Assembly: GCA_038750655.1 (NCBI GenBank)
Contig: JBCDGZ010000083.1
Span: forward strand, 1-34,675
Length of the DNA stretch: 34,675 nt
Origin: JBCDGZ01 sp038750655
GTDB taxonomy: Bacteria; Bacteroidota; Bacteroidia; Chitinophagales; Saprospiraceae
Reading direction: 5' to 3'
Positions within the stretch are counted from its first letter, which is position 1. Each line of letters begins with the position of its first letter. Below the pieces are notes generated by a model. That model worked only from the letters and a program-made list of their open reading frames with translations. It ran no database searches and was not told where the DNA came from. Positions 8,837-16,690 of this stretch are shown piece by piece. A program made the position numbers and the translations under genes.

Positions 8837-9535
8837 TTATAGTAATTTAAAAATAGTCCACAGAATCTTATGCCCGGCGAGTATCGTTCCCCGGATCGTA
8901 CCCGAAACCTTTGACACACCGATTCTACGGCGATAGGTCACGGGTACCTCTGTGCACTTCAATTTATACTTGGCCGCCTTTACTTGCATCTCTACCGTCC
9001 AACCGAAATCTCGATCTCTCATGTCGATTTCAATCAGCTTGGGGTATTTAATCGCCCGGAAGGGGCCGAGATCCGTAAAGTTGTATTTGTAGAAAAAGCG
9101 GATGAGGGTCGTAGCTAGCCAGTTACCAAAAATCTGCTGCGGCATCATTGCACCCCTTTCCATATCGCCCAATGCTCTTGACCCGATGACCAGGTCGCAG
9201 TTCTCCTCAATAATCGGCTTTACCAGGTTCGGCAATTCCTCGGGATGATCCGAGTAATCGCCATCCAAAAAGACGACAATATCGGGTTGCTCCTCAATGG
9301 GCTTGGCGCGCAGGTGCGCTATTCCTTTCAAACAGGCGTTCCCATAACCAGAGATGGGCTCATCTACTACTGTGGCTCCTCCTGCAATGGCGACCTCGCG
9401 GGTGCGGTCTGTACTTCCATTATTGCAAACAATTACTTCTCTCACCCAGCTCGAAGGTATATCTGCCAATACTCTGCCTATGGAGTCTTCTTCATTATAT
9501 GCCGGAATAATCAGATCAATACTAGGTTTTGGCAT
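8837..9535 (-). CDS. GT2 glycosyltransferase, dolichol-phosphate-mannose-synthase-like
   Basis: The product has 232 residues with a GT-A fold: start motif L-I-I-P-A-Y-N-E-E at 8-16, C-N-N-G-S-T-D at 37-43, the metal-binding D-G-D at 91-93 and G-S-R near 118-120. It resembles DPM1/DPG-synthase enzymes that load a sugar from a nucleotide donor onto a polyprenyl phosphate, but it has no strongly hydrophobic C-terminal membrane region, so it is probably peripheral. It is the first gene of the three-gene glycosyltransferase operon. A promoter-like box sits immediately before its ATG. The natural reading is that it makes the lipid-linked sugar used by the GT-C enzyme at the end of the operon; that link is inference from gene order. 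Confidence 0.85.
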   Translation of the reverse strand: MPKPSIDLIIPAYNEEDSIGRVLADIPSSWVREVIVCNNGSTDRTREVAIAGGATVVDEPISGYGNACLKGIAHLRAKPIEEQPDIVVFLDGDYSDHPEELPNLVKPIIEENCDLVIGSRALGDMERGAMMPQQIFGNWLATTLIRFFYKYNFTDLGPFRAIKYPKLIEIDMRDRDFGWTVEMQVKAAKYKLKCTEVPVTYRRRIGVSKVSGTIRGTILAGHKILWTIFKLL

Positions 9536-9539
9536 TTTA

Positions 9540-9547
9540 CAAAAGTA
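9540..9547 (-). promoter_or_regulatory. Candidate -7 box for the glycosyltransferase operon
   Basis: On the minus strand the sequence TACTTTTG matches the Bacteroidota box TAnnTTTG and ends only 4 bases before the ATG at 9535. Transcription from it would start at or very near the start codon, giving a leaderless message. No clear -33 TTG is placed at the usual distance, so the call is tentative. Confidence 0.35.
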
Positions 9548-9713
9548 GCATAAAATTGTACAATTATAATGTATTGGCTAAGACAATCGGGCCGATGAAT
9601 CAGGGCTTTCGCCCGAGAGCGGACTTCTGTCTAATTTTTTGGGTAGAAAATGTAAACAATCGGCTAAGAAAGCGTTATTACTACAGGCATTACCTGCCGA
9701 TCATTTAAATCCT

Positions 9714-9721
9714 TACTTTTG
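9714..9721 (+). promoter_or_regulatory. Candidate -7 box for the lipoprotein gene
   Basis: TACTTTTG matches TAnnTTTG and lies 18 bases before the chosen ATG at 9740, leaving a leader of about a dozen bases. The -33 element is not obvious. The box supports the start at 9740 over the longer frame, whose TTG at 9719 falls inside the box. Confidence 0.45.
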
Positions 9722-9739
9722 CAGCGAAATTATCTTGTC

Positions 9740-11236
9740 ATGAAACGATTTCTGCTTTTCGCCATCTGTTGCTGTGGCCTCTTTCTGTATAACGCCTGTA
9801 CACCTGACGACAACTTTATTACAGATAGCAATGCCAAGCTGGATTTTTCAGTAGACACCCTGCGTTTTGATACTGTTTTCTCCCAAATTGGCTCCGCCAC
9901 CCGTATCCTGAAGATTTACAACCGGAATAATCGCCCCATCAAAATTGATAAGATTATGGTGCAGGGCGGTAGCAATTCTATGTTTCGCCTCAATATTGAT
10001 GGTGATCCAGGCTCGGAGGCCGAAGAGGTAAAAATTCCGGCCAATGATAGCCTCTATATTTTTGGAGAGGTAACGGTTGACCCCGATCAGCCGCTGTCGA
10101 TTAGCCCCTATGTGGTGGAAGATGAGTTGATTTTTATAACCAATGGCAATACGCAAACGGTGTTGTTGGAGGCCTGGGGGCAAAATGCCAACTACCTGCC
10201 GAGCCGCTTCGGCGGCGGTGGGGCCGCGCTTTTCAGCTGTAATTTGCAGGAAGAGACCTGGGATGACCCCAAGCCCTACGTGATTTACGGGATATTGGTG
10301 ATTGATGAATGTACGGTTCGCCTGCCCGCAGGTACTCGGATTTATGTACACGGCGGAATTGGAACTTCCACGGTCATCGATACTAGCGGCAATCCTGTAC
10401 GGCAGCGCTACTCGGATGGTCGAATCGTCATTGGGCCGCAGGGCCGTCTGCTGGCCGAAGGAACGGCCGAAGACTCTGTCGTCATTCAGGGCGATCGGCT
10501 AGAGCCAAGTTTTGATGACATCGAAGGGCAGTGGTTCGGTATTATCATCAGCGCGGGCAGCCGAGGCAATCGCTTTGAATATACTACCATCAAAAATGCC
10601 ATCATCGGTGTCGCTGCCGACTCTGCCTCTAGTTTGGTGATGAAACAAACCCAGATTTTCAATACCTCTTCGAACGCGGTGTTGGGCATCCGCTCGACGA
10701 TTACCGCCGAGAATTGCTTGTTTTATAATAATGCCGCTGGCGCTGTACGCTTCACTTACGGCGGAGACTACCAATTTGACTTTTGTACCCTGGCTAGCTA
10801 TGGCGTCGACGCTTCCGCGCTCAGTATGAGCAACTCGCTTTGTCTCAACGCCCCGGTATGCAGCCAATACCGCCCTTACCGGCTCAACGCTGACTTCCGC
10901 AATTCCATCATCTTCGGCTCCCGTCGCGACGAGATTCTAATCTCTCAGGTGCCGGAGGCTGCAATGAATTACAATTTCTCCCATTGCATCGTTCGCGTCG
11001 AGGACCTGCTGGACGAAAATGCTTTTCCCAACTTTTTTGACAACTGTAATCCCTGCAACAACGCCAGCCGCGACGATAAACTCTTCCTTGATGTTAGCGA
11101 AGCGGATTATCACCTAGATACCTTATCTATTGCTGAAGAAATGGCGGTGCCTCTACCGGGCATTACCATCGACCTGGATGCTCAGACGCGCGATGGCAGC
11201 CAGCCCGATATTGGTTGTTTTGAGTTTGCGAATTAG
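9740..11236 (+). CDS. Lipoprotein of a Bacteroidota-wide family, probable beta-helix
   Basis: The product has 498 residues. Residues 1-20 form a lipoprotein signal: M-K-R, a hydrophobic stretch, and the lipid cysteine Cys20 in Y-N-A-C. Cys20 is followed by T-P-D-D-N; acidic residues just after the cysteine are typical of Bacteroidota lipoproteins exported to the cell surface. The first third (about 25-150) is beta-rich and resembles an Ig-like fold (F-D-T-V-F, L-K-I-Y-N-R-N, E-V-T-V-D-P-D). Residues about 190-420 contain I/V-rich repeating turns with many Asn and Gly, consistent with a right-handed parallel beta-helix. It ends in D-I-G-C-F-E, as polysaccharide-binding or PL-like repeat proteins often do. 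I do not recognise a precise function or catalytic residues. It is divergent from the glycosyltransferase operon and monocistronic. ATG 9740 was chosen because the signal peptide starts there. Confidence 0.7.
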   Translation: MKRFLLFAICCCGLFLYNACTPDDNFITDSNAKLDFSVDTLRFDTVFSQIGSATRILKIYNRNNRPIKIDKIMVQGGSNSMFRLNIDGDPGSEAEEVKIPANDSLYIFGEVTVDPDQPLSISPYVVEDELIFITNGNTQTVLLEAWGQNANYLPSRFGGGGAALFSCNLQEETWDDPKPYVIYGILVIDECTVRLPAGTRIYVHGGIGTSTVIDTSGNPVRQRYSDGRIVIGPQGRLLAEGTAEDSVVIQGDRLEPSFDDIEGQWFGIIISAGSRGNRFEYTTIKNAIIGVAADSASSLVMKQTQIFNTSSNAVLGIRSTITAENCLFYNNAAGAVRFTYGGDYQFDFCTLASYGVDASALSMSNSLCLNAPVCSQYRPYRLNADFRNSIIFGSRRDEILISQVPEAAMNYNFSHCIVRVEDLLDENAFPNFFDNCNPCNNASRDDKLFLDVSEADYHLDTLSIAEEMAVPLPGITIDLDAQTRDGSQPDIGCFEFAN

Positions 11237-11254
11237 GCAAAATCGCTCCTATAA

Positions 11255-11482
11255 CTTTCTCAGCCCCCAAGTCCGCTATTTTGGATTTCCTCCGACTACG
11301 CCTTCAGCATCTCCCGAGCAGATTGGCTGAGCGCCCTAAAGTCACTGTGGAGTATTGTTTGGAAGATCGTACTGATCCCCATTGCACTGTTTCTTGTACT
11401 CTTTGGCCTGGTTCTATTGGGCTTTTTCATCTGGTCCAAAGTCTGGCAGTGGCGTCGCTGCCGCAATCCGATGCAGCACTGA
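11255..11482 (+). other. Open frame for a short one-helix membrane protein, no canonical start
   Basis: Between the lipoprotein stop and the deiminase gene the frame from 11255 to the TGA at 11480-11482 reads a plausible 75-residue product: A-D-W-L-S-A-L-K-S-L-W, then a long hydrophobic helix (I-V-L-I-P-I-A-L-F-L-V-L-F-G-L-V-L-L-G-F-F-I-W), then a basic tail W-Q-W-R-R-C-R. This pattern of amphipathic helix, membrane helix and positive tail looks protein-like. No ATG, GTG or TTG occurs before the helix; only ATT or CTG codons are available. It may be a remnant of a degraded gene, a gene with a rare start, or chance. Confidence 0.3.
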
Positions 11483-11491
11483 GCCCGCTTA

Positions 11492-13258
11492 TTAATGCAC
11501 CACCACCTTGCTGATCGCCGTCCCTGCTTCCGTCTGTAAGCGTACGAAGTAGCTGCCCGCTGGATAGCTATTGGCAAAGAAGAAATACTTCGATTCGCCC
11601 TTCGGGATCATGCCTTCATGGATAAGCTCCACTTCCTGTCCCAGCATATTGACCAGGGAAATTCTGGCATTCAAGGGGCGGCTAGATGATAGTGGGATGC
11701 AGGTGATGGCATTAGCGGGGTTGGGGAAGACCTGGCCGAGTTGGGCAAGGTCTTGAGCCAAAGGCCGGGTGCTGGTTACATCGCCCTCTACTTCGAATTG
11801 CCAGTAGCCCTCCGGGGCCGGCATTGGGCGGACCTGCTTTTTGCCAGATACGGCCTCCGCCTCTACATAATACTGGATGCGAGTGCCTACGGGCTGCCCG
11901 GGAATGTCCGCCGTCCAATTGAAGTTGTCGGGATCAGCTTGCCGCATAGGTACGGATTCGAAGACCGTACCGACGTCATTGCGGTAGAACAGGGTAGCGG
12001 ATTGGATGCCGGAGGCGTGGCGCAGGTAGGCGTTGACGGAATAATCATCGGTGCTTTCTGTATTGCGCAGGGCTTGGTGAGAGATCAGCAGCGGATCGTC
12101 GGCGCCGACGGCCTTGGTAATGCAGTGCAGGGCTCCACTGGCTGGGATGATGTCATTGCAATCAATGCCTACCACCTTATAGCCGGGCAGGGCCTCGCGG
12201 TAAATACGCAGTGCAGTGGTATCGTAGCGTTCTTCATAAATTGGAACCAGAAGGGTTTTGTTGACAAAAACGGCGTTAGTGAAGGTCCGGTAATGCCCGT
12301 TGCCGTCAGGATAGCGATCGAAGGCATCGGGAGGCATTTGCACGCGAATCAGCTTGTAAGGCGTGCCGAACACGGAGGGGAAGTTGCTGAGCAGATATTG
12401 TAGGTTGGCTTCAATCTGCGGGCCATCGGCGACACCGTCGGGGTATTCTCCTACAATCAAAGTCTCTTCATCCAGCAATTTCATATGCATATCGATATGA
12501 TGGATCAAATCGTAGGGCAGCTCCTCCATTTTTGGATAGCGGGTAATGCCCATAAAATCGGCCATCAACTGGTCGATCTGCATTTCGTTTTTGTTGGTAA
12601 TATTGAAAAAACCGCTGGGGCTGTTCTCTTCCAAAATCAATCTGGACGAAAAGCCCGTACCAAAGCCATCCGACATGAAATTTCCGCCGGTATGCACCAG
12701 ATCATTAGGGGCTGCTGTCGTCGCATAGAGCGGGATGCCTTTGAGTTCGGCAACCGATTCTGGCACTAGATCATCCTGAAAACGCGGGCGATTATAAATC
12801 CAGTCGACCAGCAGCAGCGAATCCAGGTCCTCGGAGTATACGGTGTTGCCGCCGTAATCCCGCATCCATACACTGTTAAAGCTCCTCACCAACAAGGTCA
12901 CATTGTCCATGCTGACGCCACCGCTGGTCAGGTAGTTGCGCACCTGGGCTTGATTGCTACAGACGATGATGACTTCACATTCTTCGCGGGCGTTGCGGAC
13001 GATTTCGCGGAGGATGGCGGGGTAGCCTGTCCAGGCAATGACGAGTGACTGGATTTCTTCCCACTCCGCCATTGTCCTCACCGGGAAGGGGGGAGGGGTA
13101 TCGATGCCGCGGCTAGCGGCCGGCCGGGATTGGAGGTAGTCGTCCATTCTTTCCAATTCCTCGGGCGTGAAGCCTTTGGGCAGTGGGGGATCGGGTTGAG
13201 CGTGGAGAATAGACAGGCTAAGTAGGGCCAGGATAAGGCTAAAGTATATTGGTTTCAT
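11492..13258 (-). CDS. Peptidylarginine/agmatine deiminase family enzyme with type IX secretion sorting domain
   Basis: The 588-residue product belongs to the Porphyromonas-type arginine deiminase family (PF04371). A signal peptide ends near L-H-A-Q (residues 1-21). The catalytic domain covers about 55-400 with Asp134 (W-M-R-D-Y-G-G), His254 and Asp256 (H-I-D) and the nucleophile Cys379 (A-L-H-C). These match in order and character the D/H/D/C set known for PPAD of P. gingivalis. Arg157 and Arg159 (N-R-P-R-F) stand near where PPAD uses paired arginines to hold a C-terminal arginine substrate. Residues 405-490 look like an Ig-like domain. The last 80 residues (from V-F-P-N-P-A-N) are a type A sorting domain with the usual N-M-L-G-Q-E-V and P-A-G-S-Y-F-V-R-L, so the enzyme should leave the cell through the GldM/GldN system. 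ATG 13258 was preferred to a TTG at 13279. Substrate (protein arginine or agmatine) is not settled. Confidence 0.88.
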   Translation of the reverse strand: MKPIYFSLILALLSLSILHAQPDPPLPKGFTPEELERMDDYLQSRPAASRGIDTPPPFPVRTMAEWEEIQSLVIAWTGYPAILREIVRNAREECEVIIVCSNQAQVRNYLTSGGVSMDNVTLLVRSFNSVWMRDYGGNTVYSEDLDSLLLVDWIYNRPRFQDDLVPESVAELKGIPLYATTAAPNDLVHTGGNFMSDGFGTGFSSRLILEENSPSGFFNITNKNEMQIDQLMADFMGITRYPKMEELPYDLIHHIDMHMKLLDEETLIVGEYPDGVADGPQIEANLQYLLSNFPSVFGTPYKLIRVQMPPDAFDRYPDGNGHYRTFTNAVFVNKTLLVPIYEERYDTTALRIYREALPGYKVVGIDCNDIIPASGALHCITKAVGADDPLLISHQALRNTESTDDYSVNAYLRHASGIQSATLFYRNDVGTVFESVPMRQADPDNFNWTADIPGQPVGTRIQYYVEAEAVSGKKQVRPMPAPEGYWQFEVEGDVTSTRPLAQDLAQLGQVFPNPANAITCIPLSSSRPLNARISLVNMLGQEVELIHEGMIPKGESKYFFFANSYPAGSYFVRLQTEAGTAISKVVVH

Positions 13259-13276
13259 ACTGATTAGATATGATTT

Positions 13277-13308
13277 CAAGATACCAAGCTTTTGTGAACC
13301 CGCAAAAA
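13277..13308 (-). promoter_or_regulatory. Weak candidate promoter for the deiminase gene
   Basis: On the minus strand TTTTTG (13303-13308) is followed after 19 bases by TATCTTG (13277-13283), one T short of TAnnTTTG. It lies 18 bases before the ATG at 13258. Spacing is right, the box is imperfect. Confidence 0.25.
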
Positions 13309-13348
13309 GGAGGCCTGCGCTTTGTCCCGAATTTGACGAAACCAGGGA

Positions 13349-14677
13349 TTAAGTCTTAGCCGATTTTATCTTTACGGTCATTAGAATTAGGATACCCACC
13401 AGAAAAAAAGCAGACAGCGCCAGTACGCTGTTGCGCATTCCGCCGGTTAGCAGTTCGATAAAGCCAAAGCTGAAGGTGCCAAGAACGATGGCCAGTTTTT
13501 CTAAAACATCATAAAAGCTAAAGTAAGAGGTGGTATCATCGGTATTGGCGGGCAATAGCTTGGAGTAGGTAGAACGCGAAAGGGACTGGACACCGCCCAT
13601 CACTAGCCCAACGAGCGCCGCAATGACGTAAAATTGGCCTTTTCCAGTAACAAAATAGGCCATAATGCAAATGCTGATCCAGATTACCAGCATACTGATC
13701 AAAGAGTTTTTGTTGCCCCATTTTCCCGAAATGATGGCGAAAATGTAAGCACCGAAGATGGCGACCAGTTGTAGGATCAAGATGGTAACGATTAGCTCCG
13801 AAGCTTCGAAGGCCAGCTCGTCAGTAGCAAAGGTAGAGGCCAGAAAGATGACGGTTTGTGCGCCTGCACTGTAGCAGAAAAAGGCGATCAAAAAGCGCTT
13901 GGTATTGCCTTGTTGTTTGAGGGCACGCCATACTTTTTGCAGCTCCTCGTATCCTTTAGCAATCAGGTTGCCCTGCGAATCATCTTTGACATCCCGAGGC
14001 ATTCGATTGAAGGTGATTTGAGAAAAACCAATCCACCAAAGGCCCACGAGGATGAAAGAAAGGCGGATGGGAAAACTATCTGGATTGAACAATGGGGTGG
14101 CAATCCACCCCTCTTCCCCCATCCCTAACCACTGAGGATTTTGGATCAGCGCCAGGCAAACGAGCAGCAGCAGAACGCTACCTACGTAGCCAAAGCCAAA
14201 GCCTCGGGCGCTGACCTTATCGAGCTGGTCTTCGGAGGCGATGAGGGGGAGGTAGGAGTTGTAAAAAACTTGCCCGCCCGCGAAGCCGATGATGGCTAGC
14301 ATAGAGCCCAACAGCCCGATCCATAGATCATCGTGATCCAGGAAAAAGAAAAGACCGATGCAGGCCATAGCCCCCAGGGTGGTAAACCAACGCATGAACG
14401 TCAGTCGTTTACCGCCGTAATCCGCAATACCGGAGAGCAAGGGTAGGCTGAGGGCAATGACCACGTAGGCAAAAGAGATGGAGTAGGAGAACAGGGCACT
14501 ATCGGTGATTTCTATCCCCAGGAAGATGAACTCATTCTCTACAATAGTATTAAAATAAATAGGAAAAATGGCGGCGGTGATGACCAGCGCGTAAGCAGAG
14601 TTGGCCCAGTCGAACATAGCCCAGCCATTGATGATGCGCTTATCATTGATGGGGTAAACATTGGTCGTATTACTCAT
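13349..14677 (-). CDS. MFS transporter, UMF1 (Atg22-like) family
   Basis: The product has 442 residues and about eleven or twelve hydrophobic segments. The N-terminus I-N-G-W-A-M-F-D-W-A-N-S-A-Y-A is the signature of the UMF1 group of major facilitator transporters, related to the yeast vacuolar amino-acid effluxer Atg22. A second MFS-like stretch, G-G-V-Q-S-L-S-R-S-T-Y-S-K-L-L-P, lies near residue 370 and is also typical of this group. Substrates of the bacterial members are mostly unknown. The ATG at 14677 is the natural start. It lies upstream of the deiminase gene on the same strand with a 90-bp gap; the deiminase may have its own promoter, so an operon is uncertain. Confidence 0.85.
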   Translation of the reverse strand: MSNTTNVYPINDKRIINGWAMFDWANSAYALVITAAIFPIYFNTIVENEFIFLGIEITDSALFSYSISFAYVVIALSLPLLSGIADYGGKRLTFMRWFTTLGAMACIGLFFFLDHDDLWIGLLGSMLAIIGFAGGQVFYNSYLPLIASEDQLDKVSARGFGFGYVGSVLLLLVCLALIQNPQWLGMGEEGWIATPLFNPDSFPIRLSFILVGLWWIGFSQITFNRMPRDVKDDSQGNLIAKGYEELQKVWRALKQQGNTKRFLIAFFCYSAGAQTVIFLASTFATDELAFEASELIVTILILQLVAIFGAYIFAIISGKWGNKNSLISMLVIWISICIMAYFVTGKGQFYVIAALVGLVMGGVQSLSRSTYSKLLPANTDDTTSYFSFYDVLEKLAIVLGTFSFGFIELLTGGMRNSVLALSAFFLVGILILMTVKIKSAKT

Positions 14678-14799
14678 AAGGGGACAGTTATGTGGAGCGT
14701 GTGTTCTGTTGAAAGATCATAGATTATTGCTCAAGATAAACAAATTGTCGGGGGCAATGTGCTTTTATTTGAACTAATAAAACGTAAATTGTAGCAGTT

Positions 14800-15681
14800 A
14801 TGAATATTGCTATTCTATCCCGAGGACCAGGCCTCTATTCTACCCAAAGCCTGTTGATCGCCGGACAACGACGAGGCCATCGGATGTACCTGATTGATTA
14901 TATGGATTGTAGTTTGGTGTTGGAAGGCAATCGACCGAGGGTCTATTACAAAGAGGAGCGATTGGGCCGGATAGATGCGATTATCCCGCGCATTGGGGCC
15001 TCCGGCACCTTTTACGGCGCCTCCGTCATCAAACACTTCGAAATGATGGGCGTCTACACCACCCTGCCTTCGGAACCCCTGCTGCGCGCCCGCAATAAAC
15101 TGCGCAGCCTCCAACTGCTCTCTCGCTCGCCCCACATTCAATTCCCCAAAACCGTCTTCGGCCATTTCAACCAAAATGTAGACTTCCTCCTCGACTCCGT
15201 CGGCGGTATCCCCGTGGTCATCAAACTCCTCAGAGGTACCCACGGCCTAGGTGTCATCCTGGCCAAAAATCGCAGCACCGCCGAATCGGTTATCGAATCT
15301 TTCCAGAAACTAAAAGAACGAATTATCGTTCAAGAATTTATACAAGAGTCGGCGGGCGAAGACATCCGAGCCCTGGTGGTGGGGGGAGAGATCGTCGCTG
15401 CTATGAAGCGCAAGGCGCGGCCCGGCGAATTTCGCTCCAACCTGCATCGCGGTGGTAGCTCTATACACATCAAATTGACCTCAGCGGAGATCAATTCCGC
15501 ACTAGAAGCTGTACGCCTCCTGGGCATCCGCGTCGCTGGTGTTGATATGTTGCAATCCAATCGCGGCCCGCTCCTCCTCGAAGTCAACCCTTCGCCGGGC
15601 CTAGAGGGCATCGAGACGACGACCAAAGTAGATGTCGCCGGCAAAATCATTGAATTAATCGAACGGCAAGCGGGCCAATGA
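14800..15681 (+). CDS. rimK: RimK-like ATP-grasp amino-acid ligase
   Basis: The 293-residue protein matches RimK, the ATP-grasp ligase that adds glutamate residues to the C-terminus of ribosomal protein S6 in E. coli; relatives ligate amino acids to other peptides or cofactors. The N-terminal domain reads M-N-I-A-I-L-S-R-G-P and D-A-I-I-P-R-I-G-A-S. The ATP-grasp part has Lys142, the flexible loop G-T-H-G-L-G-V at 146-152, and the metal-binding L-L-L-E-V-N-P-S-P-G-L-E-G with Glu261 and Asn263. Length is close to E. coli RimK (about 300). A gene for a zinc hydrolase of the succinylglutamate-desuccinylase type follows after 31 bp. This pairing suggests an add-and-remove or ligate-and-trim pathway, but the S6 gene is not in the window and the true substrate is open. 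Confidence 0.85.
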   Translation: MNIAILSRGPGLYSTQSLLIAGQRRGHRMYLIDYMDCSLVLEGNRPRVYYKEERLGRIDAIIPRIGASGTFYGASVIKHFEMMGVYTTLPSEPLLRARNKLRSLQLLSRSPHIQFPKTVFGHFNQNVDFLLDSVGGIPVVIKLLRGTHGLGVILAKNRSTAESVIESFQKLKERIIVQEFIQESAGEDIRALVVGGEIVAAMKRKARPGEFRSNLHRGGSSIHIKLTSAEINSALEAVRLLGIRVAGVDMLQSNRGPLLLEVNPSPGLEGIETTTKVDVAGKIIELIERQAGQ

Positions 15682-15712
15682 CCCCTCGCAGAAAAGAAAT
15701 CCTGATCGCTAC

Positions 15713-16690
15713 ATGAAGAAGACCTACGCTCATAAAGACATCATCATCAACAAGAAAAAGGTGGAGCCCGGACAGGAGGAATTGATCAAATTCAATATCG
15801 CCCGCCTGCCCTCTGGGACCATCATCAACCTCCAGGCTCATGTCTACCGCAGCGAGCAGCCTGGCCCCTGCATGCTGGTGCTAGGCGGCGTCCATGGCGA
15901 CGAAATCAACGGCGTGGAAATCGTCCGCCGAGCCATCGAAACGGAGTGGTTTTCGCAGCTGCAATGCGGTTCTGTTATTGCTATTCCGCTGCTCAATATC
16001 TACGGATTTATTAATTTCTCTCGCGATGCGGCGGAGGGTAAGGATGTCAATCGTAGTTTTCCGGGTAACCGGCGAGGATCGCTGGCCTCCCGCGTTGCCT
16101 ATACGGTGACCAAGGAGATTCTGCCCCTTATCGATTTTGGCGTTGATTTCCATACTGGCGGGAGCAGCCGTTACAACTATCCACAGATTCGCTTCTCGAT
16201 CGGCGATCCGCAGGCGGAGGAGCTGGCGCGACTCTTTGCGGCGCCCTACCTCATTCGCAAGGCCAGTCTGGCCAACAGCCTGCGCCGGATTGCAATGGAC
16301 AAAGGCAAGCCCATCATTGTTTATGAGGGCGGAGAATCGCTGCGCTATGATGGCTTTTCGATCACCAAGGGGCTGGCGGGTCTACAGCGGCTGTTGCAGG
16401 TGCATGAGATGATTCCGGGGACGCCGGCGGAGCCAGAACGGATGGTGATGATTAACAAGACCAGTTGGGTGCGTGCAGCGCAGGCGGGGCTATTCATTTG
16501 GACCCAGCAATCTGGAGCAAGAGTGAGCAAGGGGGAGCCACTGGGCTACCTCAACGATCCACACGGCAGCGCGGAGATTCCTGTGCTGGCTAGCCGCGAT
16601 GGGTACATCATTGGGCACAATAATGCGCCGGTCGTTAGCGCCGGAGATGCCCTTTTTCACATTGGTTATAAGACCGAAGCAATCGATTAG
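15713..16690 (+). CDS. Succinylglutamate desuccinylase/aspartoacylase family zinc hydrolase
   Basis: The 325-residue product is an M14-like zinc deacylase (AstE/AspA family). Zinc ligands are visible: His61 and Glu64 in G-V-H-G-D-E and His147 in D-F-H-T-G-G. The family motif D-V-N-R-S-F-P-G is at 111-118. The C-terminal 75 residues (A-G-L-F-I-W to A-L-F-H-I-G) form the small beta-barrel common in this family. These enzymes cleave an N-acyl group from an amino acid or peptide. It lies 31 bp after the RimK-like gene and is almost certainly co-transcribed with it; it could remove glutamate or another acyl group from the RimK product. Its TAG (16688-16690) interlocks with the stop of the convergent permease gene. 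Confidence 0.85.
   Translation: MKKTYAHKDIIINKKKVEPGQEELIKFNIARLPSGTIINLQAHVYRSEQPGPCMLVLGGVHGDEINGVEIVRRAIETEWFSQLQCGSVIAIPLLNIYGFINFSRDAAEGKDVNRSFPGNRRGSLASRVAYTVTKEILPLIDFGVDFHTGGSSRYNYPQIRFSIGDPQAEELARLFAAPYLIRKASLANSLRRIAMDKGKPIIVYEGGESLRYDGFSITKGLAGLQRLLQVHEMIPGTPAEPERMVMINKTSWVRAAQAGLFIWTQQSGARVSKGEPLGYLNDPHGSAEIPVLASRDGYIIGHNNAPVVSAGDALFHIGYKTEAID

Noticed and set aside
11741..12403. 220-residue plus-strand frame opposite the deiminase gene
   Set aside because: The minus strand encodes all catalytic residues of the deiminase family; this frame has none of its own.
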